From: Fidelibacterota bacterium
GTDB lineage: Bacteria > Fidelibacterota > Marinisomatia > SCGC-AAA003-L08 > GCA-2689995
NCBI GenBank assembly: GCA_014381925.1
Contig: JACNKR010000054.1
Coordinates: forward strand, 1 to 44,819
Length of the DNA stretch: 44,819 nt
Reading direction: 5' to 3'
A program made the translations under genes and the position numbers. Of the stretch, positions 18,446 through 26,651 are shown piece after piece (within the stretch, counting starts at the first letter, position 1; the number at the start of each line of letters is the position of its first letter). Below the pieces are notes generated by a model. That model was not told the origin of the DNA and did not search any database. It saw nothing but the letters and a program-made list of their open reading frames with translations.

Positions 18446-19451
18446 TATTCTTCCCATTAAATTTATCAAAAAGATATCGACCTACATCCATAAGTATATG
18501 TGCAAATAATAATGCCATTACCCCTGCCGTTAAAAGAATAAACCCCCATTCAATATAAAAAATAAGTGGATTATTATCAGATGTTGGTTGTGAATGTACT
18601 GCAGATTTAGAAAATTCAAGAGTAGGGTTTTGATGACAACTACTATTTGAACTACATGTTTGTAAAATATTGTCTTCATGAATTGAAGAATTTGGATCTG
18701 TTTTTGACAATATTAAGTGGCTACTATGACAATCAGCACAGTTAGCGACTTCATTTAATCCTCTTCTCATTGCTTTGCCATGGAAATGGTGATTAAATCC
18801 TTCAACCTGTGAAGTACTAATATCAAATTGAATCATTTTACTATTATTGTCGTGGCAGGAACTACAAAGCTCAACAATTTCTGTAGAATTTTCTGAAGAC
18901 CTATGTGATATATGGAAATCAATATGATTTATGACATTATTTAATGATTCACCTGTATGACAGTTTGCACAATGGGATGTTTCATTTTCATTAAAAATTT
19001 CTATATCATCAAATACTTTGTTTGAATGACAATATTTACAGCTTGGTTTCTCTGCATTTTCTTTAATTGTATGTTTTGGGTTAAATCCATGGTCACTGAT
19101 TTTATGTTGTTTTTCTTGATTTTTATGAGAAAATATTTTCATTTCAAAAGGGCGAGTAATATGGCATGACTTTGCACAGTTTACGGGTTCAATATTTTGC
19201 TCATGAGGGAATGTATTAATAGATTCGTGGCAATCACGACATGAAATATTTCGATGAATAGAATTAGAATAATGGTCTGATTGTACTTCAAAGCTTCTAA
19301 ACTCACCTTCTTCATTTTGTACTGACAGCATTGGAAGTCCATGACAGAGTAAACAATTTTCGTTATCTATATTTTTTTCAAATGAAAATATAATTGAAAA
19401 TAAGAATAATGATAATTGAAAAATATATTTTTTAAAGTTTATGGCATGCAT
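18438..19451 (-). CDS. C-terminally anchored multiheme cytochrome, six CxxCH plus two odd sites
   Basis: This 337-residue protein has an N-terminal signal peptide (IFQLSLFLFSIIFS), a periplasmic heme domain and a C-terminal membrane helix (WGFILLTAGVMALLFAHIL) ending in a short charged tail. Canonical sites are CLLCH, CRDCH, CKYCH, CANCH, CSSCH and CADCH. Two more candidates have wider spacing: CAKSCH (CX3CH) and CSSNSSCH (CX5CH). If both are used it is an octaheme protein. It directly precedes the b-type cytochrome gene with an 8-base overlap, an arrangement seen in several predicted quinol dehydrogenase modules. The start is the ATG at 19449-19451 within the end of the preceding gene, with only a weak ribosome-binding site. 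Confidence 0.88.
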   Translation of the reverse strand: MHAINFKKYIFQLSLFLFSIIFSFEKNIDNENCLLCHGLPMLSVQNEEGEFRSFEVQSDHYSNSIHRNISCRDCHESINTFPHEQNIEPVNCAKSCHITRPFEMKIFSHKNQEKQHKISDHGFNPKHTIKENAEKPSCKYCHSNKVFDDIEIFNENETSHCANCHTGESLNNVINHIDFHISHRSSENSTEIVELCSSCHDNNSKMIQFDISTSQVEGFNHHFHGKAMRRGLNEVANCADCHSSHLILSKTDPNSSIHEDNILQTCSSNSSCHQNPTLEFSKSAVHSQPTSDNNPLIFYIEWGFILLTAGVMALLFAHILMDVGRYLFDKFNGKNNE

Positions 19452-20259
19452 AACAAATATTAACCTTTGGTAATCTTAGAAAGTAGTCGTTTTCAGAATC
19501 TAAATCATAAATGGCTTGTTTTGTAGATAATATATTTTTTTCATGTGTATAGTGACATGTATTGCATTGAATATTTTTATTATGAGATAATGGCATTGAT
19601 ATATTATTTATTAAGATTGCATGGTTATATTGCTCTTCAATATTAAGATTATTTGATATATTTTTCCCAATATGAATGTGTTCATGATTTTTTTTATTTG
19701 AATGACATTTTGTGCATAATAATGTAATATCTGAATATTTATGCGTTTTTAAATCAAATGGTATATTCTGTTGTAATTTTTTTTCATGACAACTTAAACA
19801 ACTTTCTGATATTTGATTTCCCTCATCATCTATTTGATGATGAGGGTTATACTGAATATAATCGGATGATTTATGACATTCATAACAAAAATCTAGATCT
19901 GTTTGAGATGTTTTTTTTCGTAATATATTTGTATTTGGTATTTCATTTTCACAAAATGGTTTATGGCAAGAAATACATTTTAAACTGTCATTAAAAATAG
20001 GGAATATATCGGGAATTAAAATATTGTTATTATTATATGCTTTAATTGAGAAAGGGTGGATATGATTTTTATTAAGTGAGATTTCATCATGGCATTTATT
20101 ACATGAATTATTTATGTAATTATTTAAAGTTGGCGGTGTATTTTCTACATGACAATAAGAACAATCCTCATTATTGTTGTTATGTGGGTCAGGGTGATCA
20201 ACAATTGATTCTTGCCCTGAAATAAAAATAGATAATATGATTAATATAATTAATTTCAT
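19432..20259 (-). CDS. Exported octaheme c-type cytochrome
   Basis: The ATG at 20257-20259 gives a clean signal peptide (MKLIILIILSIFISGQ); an in-frame GTG at 20292 lies inside a strong hairpin and is unlikely. The 275-residue protein has eight CxxCH motifs (CSYCH, CNKCH, CISCH, CYECH, CLSCH, CTKCH, CNTCH, CYACH), the last only two residues from the C-terminus. There are many free His residues (HPDPH, HIHPF, HEHIHIG) for bis-His ligation. There is no membrane anchor, so it should be a soluble or loosely bound periplasmic carrier. It follows the rhodanese lipoprotein gene after a 13-bp inverted repeat and overlaps the next cytochrome gene by 20 bases. Confidence 0.9.
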   Translation of the reverse strand: MKLIILIILSIFISGQESIVDHPDPHNNNNEDCSYCHVENTPPTLNNYINNSCNKCHDEISLNKNHIHPFSIKAYNNNNILIPDIFPIFNDSLKCISCHKPFCENEIPNTNILRKKTSQTDLDFCYECHKSSDYIQYNPHHQIDDEGNQISESCLSCHEKKLQQNIPFDLKTHKYSDITLLCTKCHSNKKNHEHIHIGKNISNNLNIEEQYNHAILINNISMPLSHNKNIQCNTCHYTHEKNILSTKQAIYDLDSENDYFLRLPKVNICYACHKL

Positions 20260-20270
20260 ATTGATTAATA

Positions 20271-20300
20271 AATAGGAGGTGGGGGAACCCACCTCCTATT
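20271..20300 (-). terminator. Strong 13-bp hairpin between rhodanese and octaheme genes
   Basis: A perfect inverted repeat (AATAGGAGGTGGG, four-base loop, CCCACCTCCTATT) lies 10 bases after the rhodanese lipoprotein stop and 11 bases before the next ATG. The minus-strand transcript continues UAUUAAUC, so there is no proper U-run. It may be a weak terminator, an RNA-processing or stabilising element, or a translational control site. Its 5' arm contains a perfect AGGAGGU anti-rRNA sequence that would be hidden when the stem forms. Confidence 0.55.
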
Positions 20301-20309
20301 TGAGTAATA

Positions 20310-21302
20310 TTATTGCTTAGGAAAACGTTTCCAACCACTTCCTGCATCATTAAGAAGCTGGTCCCAAATCATTCCATTTGCTCCGAATTTAATATCATAA
20401 ATATCATATCCAAGAACAGTTAGGTATGCTTCCCCTGCAGCACCAGTCTGGCCTGAGAAACAATAAATAGCATTAGGCCCTACTGGGTCAAAGTGTTTTA
20501 AATCACCGTCTAATGTCATATTTCCAGGCACTAATTGATATGCATAGTCTAAATGACCCCATTGAGTATATGGATTGCCAGCAAAGTCTGAACCGTAACT
20601 CGTTTTCCACCAATTCATAACATTATAGTTCGGAAGCTCTGTGTTATCTAGTGATGTTCCTTTAAAGCCTCTGTCTAAAGCTTCTTGAATTTGCGCTTTT
20701 AGAATTTCAGCTCCACTAGAGTATCCTGTTTCAATTGTTGGATAAGAGTCAAATTCAGGCAATGTTGGAGAAGTTGAAGTACTCCAATTTGCACTTGCAA
20801 TTGCTGACCAATTATCACAGTTTGAAGACCATTTGTCAACTGCACCTGCATAGCCATGATCAGGATCAATTGCTGTTGACCAATAACTCATACCAAATTT
20901 TAATGTGTATGAATTATACCCAGCAATATTTAGTAATGCAGACGCATAACTTGCTGATTGTCCCGTATAACAAACAACAAGGATTTTATCACCAGGATTT
21001 ACATTATCCTCAACATGCGTTAATACATTTGTCATTTCAACATTATGAGCATTTTCTATATGTCCATTATCTGCGTTGAAATCTGCTGAGCTACGAATAT
21101 CAATAACATAATATTCATCGAAATCAATAACATGTCCAGTTCCAACAATCCAGCTACCCATATTATTTACATAATCTAGGCCTTCGTCTTCAATGTAATT
21201 AATTAATACATCAAATTCATTGACATCTTCTTTGATGGGGTCGTCACTGCACCCAATAATTAAAAACATAGACACTATTGTTAAACAAAGCATCTTTTTC
21301 AT
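20310..21302 (-). CDS. Tandem rhodanese-domain lipoprotein
   Basis: This 330-residue protein has a lipoprotein signal peptide with the lipobox LIIGC (Cys18), so it sits outside the cytoplasm. It contains two rhodanese (sulfurtransferase) domains. The first has VIDIRSSADFNADNGHIENA and an active-site loop at Cys111 (CYTGQSAS); the second, more divergent, has a loop at Cys281 (CFSGQTGA). Both Cys residues are kept, which is unusual since most tandem rhodaneses keep only one. Rhodanese-like lipoproteins are known next to outer-membrane cytochrome conduits in Geobacter (the ext clusters), which fits this setting. Whether it handles sulfur, selenium or simply binds protein is not shown by the sequence. 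Confidence 0.88.
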   Translation of the reverse strand: MKKMLCLTIVSMFLIIGCSDDPIKEDVNEFDVLINYIEDEGLDYVNNMGSWIVGTGHVIDFDEYYVIDIRSSADFNADNGHIENAHNVEMTNVLTHVEDNVNPGDKILVVCYTGQSASYASALLNIAGYNSYTLKFGMSYWSTAIDPDHGYAGAVDKWSSNCDNWSAIASANWSTSTSPTLPEFDSYPTIETGYSSGAEILKAQIQEALDRGFKGTSLDNTELPNYNVMNWWKTSYGSDFAGNPYTQWGHLDYAYQLVPGNMTLDGDLKHFDPVGPNAIYCFSGQTGAAGEAYLTVLGYDIYDIKFGANGMIWDQLLNDAGSGWKRFPKQ

Positions 21303-21323
21303 TAGTCTATCTCCTTTTTTTTA

Positions 21324-22898
21324 TTAATGACATACACCACAATTCTCAATATTATTCTTATGAACAATAACATTTGAATTTGCTAATGAATCGTTCGTAA
21401 TAATATTCTCTCCGATGAGGTATTTGTCAAGGTTTTTCGTCTCATAATTTTCCCAATCATTAATAATAAAATTGTTTTCATTATTAAATCCAATACCATG
21501 AGCATGACAATTTATTCCACAATTTTCCGAATTATAATTTATTGAATCTACATTTGTTTGATTTGTCCAACGGCTAATATTATGTGGACTTGTATATTCC
21601 CAGGTTTCAATGCTATTAAAATTATCCTGTGAAATACCCCAATTATCATAAGATTCTTCTGTTATAGGTATATGCCGTAATAAAATCCATTTATCATCAA
21701 AATGAGTTTTTAAAGCGGGTGAATAATTTGAATTTTCATTATTGTAAGATGGGTTAATTCCAATTTTAAAATCAGGATATTCTCTATAATATCCATTGTC
21801 TCCTTCATGTATGTCAGTATCAACTTCAGAATATCCTTCTTTCCATTGACCTTGAGTATGGCATCCGTCACAACTCACATAATTTTGAGAATGACATACA
21901 AAACAAGAAATATCAGAACCATCCGTTGAATTATTATTAGCCCAATGAGATTGATGGTATAAATTATCATCCGAATCGGATTCATGACATTCTTTACATG
22001 TTGGTAGTCCATTAACTTCATAACGAGATTTAGGAGGATTATCTTCTTCAGTGCCATCTCCATGTAAGTTCTCCTTATGACAATCTAAACAATCATTATG
22101 GTCTTTTGAAGTAAAATGAACATCAGGATGGTTTCCTTCTAATTCACCATAGAAATCTTTTCCAATTCTGCTACCGTGACATGCAGTACAATTATTGGCC
22201 ATATCAGGTGTTTTTTGGAAAACATGCTTGTTTAATAAACCTGCATGTACCGTATTGGGGCGACTAACATGACATTGACCGCAAGTTGTATGACAAGACA
22301 TACATTCCGTAGAGAATTTATCTTGTGCACTACTTGGACAAGATTCAATATTTTCACTCCCATTAATTCGTTGAGCAATTTTAAATTGTTCACCCCAAAG
22401 CTGTGTATGCATACTAAATTCATTATGTTCAACAATATCATCATGACATCCACCACAAGTTATATTTGCATCAACGCTCGGATCATGCTTCATATTTTCA
22501 TGTGCTTTATCCATTGCAATTATTTTATCAGCTTTTTTTATACTTTCTGAAATTACTTCAGGTAATCCTCCATGGCAAGAAACACAGCCAATATTATAAT
22601 GGCTTGGATCTAAAGTGGTGAAATTATTTTCACTATTAAATTCACCTAAATAAGTATATTCATAATCAGCCAACTGGCCTACTGACCCACCTCAGCCACC
22701 ACCTCCGGCTTCTCCACGAGGATTAGCTAGTTTATTGAGCATATCATAACTCATGTGACAACTTTCACAAGTATAAACTAAATTTGGATCAGTTGTTTCT
22801 CCATTTATTAGATTTAATGACTGAGATATTTTTTCACAATTTTGAAAAAATAAAATTGTACTTAGAAGGAGAAAGGATAATTTAATAGAATTCTTCAT
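21324..22898 (-). CDS. Multiheme cytochrome with an in-frame UGA (possible selenoprotein or nonsense allele)
   Basis: One open frame runs from the ATG at 22898 to the TAA at 21324, broken only by TGA at 22692-22694. The first 68 residues give a signal peptide (LSFLLLSTILFFQNC) and the first heme site CESCH, then PRGEAGGGG. After the UGA the same frame continues GGSVGQLADYEYTYLGEF and on through ten more CxxCH motifs and one CX3CH (CGINCH), ending exactly at a final CGVCH. The downstream part has no signal peptide, so on its own it could not receive heme in the periplasm. Two motifs are only two residues apart (CMSCHTTCGQCH). It is the first gene of the cluster. Readthrough, selenocysteine or a simple mutation are all possible; other genes here end in TGA. 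Confidence 0.75.
22666..22694 (-). promoter_or_regulatory. In-frame UGA followed by a SECIS-like hairpin
   Basis: After the UGA the minus-strand RNA reads GGUGGGUCAGUAGGCCAG then UUGGCUGAUU. UCAG can pair with CUGA and CC with GG around an AGUU loop; an alternative fold pairs about seven positions from AGUAGGCC to GGCUGAUU with the same loop. The loop's G-U lies 18-19 bases after the UGA, close to where the functional loop lies in bacterial selenocysteine insertion elements. The fold is short and was drawn by hand, so this is only a candidate. Confidence 0.35.
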
Positions 22899-23120
22899 TA
22901 TATAATTTTGAATTTTTGGATAATAAATATAGGTAATTTGAAGTTGGAAATATTATAAAGAATAATTTCCTTTGAGCATGAATCTTTAGCCGTTTTATAA
23001 AAACAAGATTGTTTATTTATTTTATAAGTATTCTTCATTAATATTAATTAATAACTATAAAAGCAACTAATGAAATTTACCAATAAAAAGATATTTATAT
23101 CAAAATAAATTAATTAATTT

Positions 23121-24416
23121 TTATATAATAAAACCAGATTTTTTAGCATATTGTTTTAATTCATCGCGAAATTGGGGATGAGAAATTTTTATGAGTTGTT
23201 GAGCTCTTTCACCGACGCCTTTATACTGAAGATTTGCAATTCCATATTCTGTAATAACATAATGGACATCACCTTCACTGGTAACAACTCCTGAACCCTT
23301 TGATAGAAATGGCACAATTCGAGAAATAGTATTTTTTCCTTTTCCTGCAGTTGAAGGTAGGGCGATTATTGGTTTTCCTCCTTTTGATTTTGACGCACCT
23401 CTTATAAAATCAACTTGTCCTCCAATTCCACTATAGAAAATTTTACCAATTGAATCTGCACATACTTGACCTTTTAAATCAATTGACAGTGCTGTATTTA
23501 TTGCAATTACATTATCATTTCGTGAAATATTGAAAACATCATTTGTATAATCACTTGGTCTCATTTCAATCATTGGGTTTTGATTTGCCCAGTCATAAAG
23601 TTTTTTTGTTCCCATAATAATACCTGTTACAATTTTACCTTTATTTAGAGTTTTGAATTTATTTGTTATTACACCCTGATTCGTTAATTTCATTATTCCA
23701 TCAGAGATTAATTCTGAATGTACCCCTAAATTTGAATGATTATTTAAATAATTTAATGTAGCATTTGGTATTTTACCAATTCCAACTTGCAGACACGCAT
23801 TATTAGGAATTAATGAAGCAATATATTTTCCAATTTTATTACTTATACTATCCGGTTTTATTTCTGGGATTTCATATAATGGATTAGAGGATTTTACAAA
23901 TAAATCAATTTCATTTATATGTATAAAACTATATCCATGAGTAATTGGTACATTCGGATTAACTTCAGCAATTACATATTTCGCATTTTTATAACCTGAC
24001 TTGATAACATCAACACTTGTTCCTAAATTACAAAATCCTTTTTGGTCAGGAGGACTTACTTGAATAAATGCAAAATCAGGATTTAATTATTTTAAATAGC
24101 TCGGAAAATTATAAAGAAATATTGGAATATAATATGCACGCCCTTCATTAACTGCATTACGTGTATTACCTCCTATAAATAATGCGTAATGCCTAAATGA
24201 ATTTTTCATACCTGGTAAGGTATAAGGTGCAGTTTCATTTGTATTTCCCAGAGTTAATATATGGTGAATACCTACATTTTTCAATGATGAACTTCTATTT
24301 GTCAATGCTTGAATTAAAGTTTTTGGAACAACAGCTCCACCACCAATAAATATATTATCTTCTGATTTTATTTGTGAAACTGCATCAGAAGGAGTTGTAA
24401 ATTTTATTTTATTCAT
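23121..24416 (-). pseudogene. Acetyl-CoA hydrolase/transferase (4-hydroxybutyrate CoA-transferase-like), interrupted by TAA
   Basis: The frame from 24416 to 23121 encodes a nearly full-length (about 430 residues) family I CoA-transferase, but has one in-frame TAA at 24087-24089, about a quarter of the way in. Before it come IFIGGGAVVPKTLIQAL and the YYIPIF segment; after it, in the same frame, come FAFIQVSPPDQKGFCNLG, the probable catalytic Glu in HSELISDGI, GIGGQVDFIRGA and EGDVHYVITEYGIANL. No frame change is needed to join the parts. The segment around the stop (PSYLK, stop, LNPDF) looks a little shorter than in relatives, so a small deletion may also be present. Either a recent pseudogene or a base-calling error. 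It lies upstream of the cytochrome cluster on the same strand. Confidence 0.85.
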
Positions 24417-24430
24417 AAGTATTTGTTACT

Positions 24431-24461
24431 AAAAAAGGGAGTTATAATAACTCCCTTTTTT
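24431..24461 (-). terminator. Intrinsic terminator, symmetrical
   Basis: An A-run, GGGAGTTA, short loop TAA, TAACTCCC and a T-run form a perfect inverted repeat. On the minus strand it ends the transcript of the sorted multiheme cytochrome gene (stop at 24497) just before the CoA-transferase start at 24416. It is nearly symmetrical and could act in both directions. Confidence 0.88.
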
Positions 24462-24496
24462 AGTATAAATTAATGCTAATAGTTTAAATTATTTTA

Positions 24497-26470
24497 CTAT
24501 TTAAATAATAACATTTTTTTAGTCTCTTTGAAGTTATTAGACTCAATGGTATATAAATAAATTCCAGATGAGTAATTTCTTGCATCAAATACAACTTTAT
24601 AAGTTCCTACATTCATTCTTTCATTGACCAATATCCCAACTTCCCTACCAATTAAATCATGAATAGTAATTTTTACATTACCAGATTCAATTATATTAAA
24701 ACCAATAACAGTTTCAGGGTTAAATGGGTTTGGATAATTCTGGTCAATTGAAAATTCGGATGGTATTATTCCATTTCCTGTTTCATAAATTTCAAGAACT
24801 TGATCAATATCCCACCATGTTCCACCTGGTCCAAAGAATTTAAGTAATGTATCAGCTAATGCAATATCAGAGGTTTCAGTCCAATCTGATAAAGTTAAAT
24901 CAGCACCTGTTGAAAAAAGAGGTGTTTCACTATTTTCTATTTCTTGGTGGCAACTTACAGAGCAAGAATTAGGCATTCCATAGAGTAAGGTTTTTTGAGG
25001 ACTGATTGTTTCAAATGTGTGTGAATGAATATCATAGTGAATTGCTGATTTAATAGTCTTTGGCATATGACATGATGAACATTTACTTTCACCTGAACCT
25101 TCAGGATCATAATTATGGCGAGTATGGTTTGAAACAGCAGTTGCAATTTCTGTTAAACTACTTATAGGATCCGCAATCATTTCAGGAGTTAATGATTCAA
25201 AATCCCCATGACTTGCATGACATGCTAAACATAAAGTATTATCATCATTTTTAGTTGCAATGGATAAATCTTCACCAGCTTCATCTGCTTTAATAATTTC
25301 AGTACGAATTTGATGTTTTTCTTCATTGTGAACATCATGACATTCATAGCATGTAACTTCATGATATGCATAAGTAGGTTTACTGCTTTCGTATAGATCA
25401 AAATATTGTTGGTGATGTTTTTTTGAATTTTTTATTTCATCTGTCGTATTACCATCTCCATAATAACCTCCATGATCTATATAATAATCTGACCAGGTAT
25501 CTCCAACTTCCCAATCATGCATATTTTCATCATCATAAGGAAAATGAAATGTTTCATTGGGATAACTCGATCCTCTCGAATGGCAAAAACCACACATGTC
25601 ATTTGCTTGTTGAGAAGTAAGATTTGCTGGATTAATTATATCAAGTGGGCTTCCTGACGATAAATGATCAGAACCGGGTCCATGACACCTTTCACAGCCC
25701 GTATTCATTAAATCTAATGTTCCATCCCCATCCATATCGTAAACACTACTTCCTGTATCATCTATACCAGCATCAGGAGCGTCTGCAATCCATTCACCTG
25801 ATGGTGTTTCTTCCATAACAGTATGATTAAAATGGCACCCAACACATTGTTTTTCGAAATTTCGTTTTTGTGTATTGGATGATGCTACTATTAAATCAAT
25901 TGATACAGAAGATGCTGAAAAAAGAGGTGTATAGTCTCCATTTGAAGGATCAACATACCAAGCTTCTGGATGATATCCAACATATTCATGAGTAACTTCA
26001 TTATATTGAACAGGAGTCACATAATGGCTAGTTGTTTGAGTTCCATCCGCAATTGGTATTTTAACAATATATCGTTGTTTATAATCTCCACTTCCTCCAT
26101 ACATTAACATAACTGGCATAGTTAAATCACCTATGGTAATAGTATATTGATCATTATCTGAATCATATCCTAGTACTGGTGCATTTTCACCATAATCTAA
26201 AAATGATGATGCAATTGAAGGGTCAGATAAACTTAAACCATCTATGAAATCATCAATACCATTTTGATTTGCATCTGCTACAACACCATATAAATCTAAC
26301 ATAGAATTTATACCTAATGGTGTAGAAAAACCATTTGCATGCATGGTAGTTCTCCATCCAGTCATATCACCTAATGCTGGATTATTATGACAGTCAAGAC
26401 ATGCTTCGTTTCCAACATATTCCTGGCTAAACATTAGTGCTGTTAATACTACAAAAATGAAATACTTCAT
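24497..26470 (-). CDS. Multiheme cytochrome with type IX-like C-terminal sorting domain
   Basis: This 657-residue protein starts with a signal peptide (MKYFIFVVLTALMFSQ) and has seven CxxCH sites (CLDCH, CVGCH, CERCH, CGFCH, CYECH, CLACH, CSSCH) plus one CX3CH (CSVSCH). The heme contexts CERCHGPGSDH and CYECHDVHNEE resemble the cytochrome c554/DmsE-type multiheme families. After the last heme a linker leads to a C-terminal domain with QNYPNPFNPETVIGFNI and ending in ETKKMLLFK, the pattern of type IX secretion or Por sorting tags in the FCB group. The protein is therefore probably moved across the outer membrane and kept at the surface or released. It has its own terminator and lies apart from the main cytochrome cluster. 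Confidence 0.9.
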   Translation of the reverse strand: MKYFIFVVLTALMFSQEYVGNEACLDCHNNPALGDMTGWRTTMHANGFSTPLGINSMLDLYGVVADANQNGIDDFIDGLSLSDPSIASSFLDYGENAPVLGYDSDNDQYTITIGDLTMPVMLMYGGSGDYKQRYIVKIPIADGTQTTSHYVTPVQYNEVTHEYVGYHPEAWYVDPSNGDYTPLFSASSVSIDLIVASSNTQKRNFEKQCVGCHFNHTVMEETPSGEWIADAPDAGIDDTGSSVYDMDGDGTLDLMNTGCERCHGPGSDHLSSGSPLDIINPANLTSQQANDMCGFCHSRGSSYPNETFHFPYDDENMHDWEVGDTWSDYYIDHGGYYGDGNTTDEIKNSKKHHQQYFDLYESSKPTYAYHEVTCYECHDVHNEEKHQIRTEIIKADEAGEDLSIATKNDDNTLCLACHASHGDFESLTPEMIADPISSLTEIATAVSNHTRHNYDPEGSGESKCSSCHMPKTIKSAIHYDIHSHTFETISPQKTLLYGMPNSCSVSCHQEIENSETPLFSTGADLTLSDWTETSDIALADTLLKFFGPGGTWWDIDQVLEIYETGNGIIPSEFSIDQNYPNPFNPETVIGFNIIESGNVKITIHDLIGREVGILVNERMNVGTYKVVFDARNYSSGIYLYTIESNNFKETKKMLLFK

Positions 26471-26651
26471 TATGCTTCCTTTTTATTTTAAATGATTTTA
26501 AAAACTACATTAACAATATACATTTATTTAATTATTTAATACAATATAAAAAGATAAATTTATCCTAATACGGAATGCATAATTAATTATAATATTCATG
26601 AAAAAAATAGATTAAATAGTATTATTTTATTATAATTTTAAAAGAGTATTA

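Noticed and set aside
20735-21079. A plus-strand open frame of 114 codons
   Set aside because: It is the antisense of the rhodanese lipoprotein gene and has no ribosome-binding site or family resemblance.
22692-22694. UGA read as glycine (genetic code 25) to explain the cytochrome stop
   Set aside because: Several other genes here, such as the beta-barrel (stop at 11652), the propeller lipoprotein (13217) and aroB (36742), end in TGA at family-appropriate lengths, so UGA is a normal stop.
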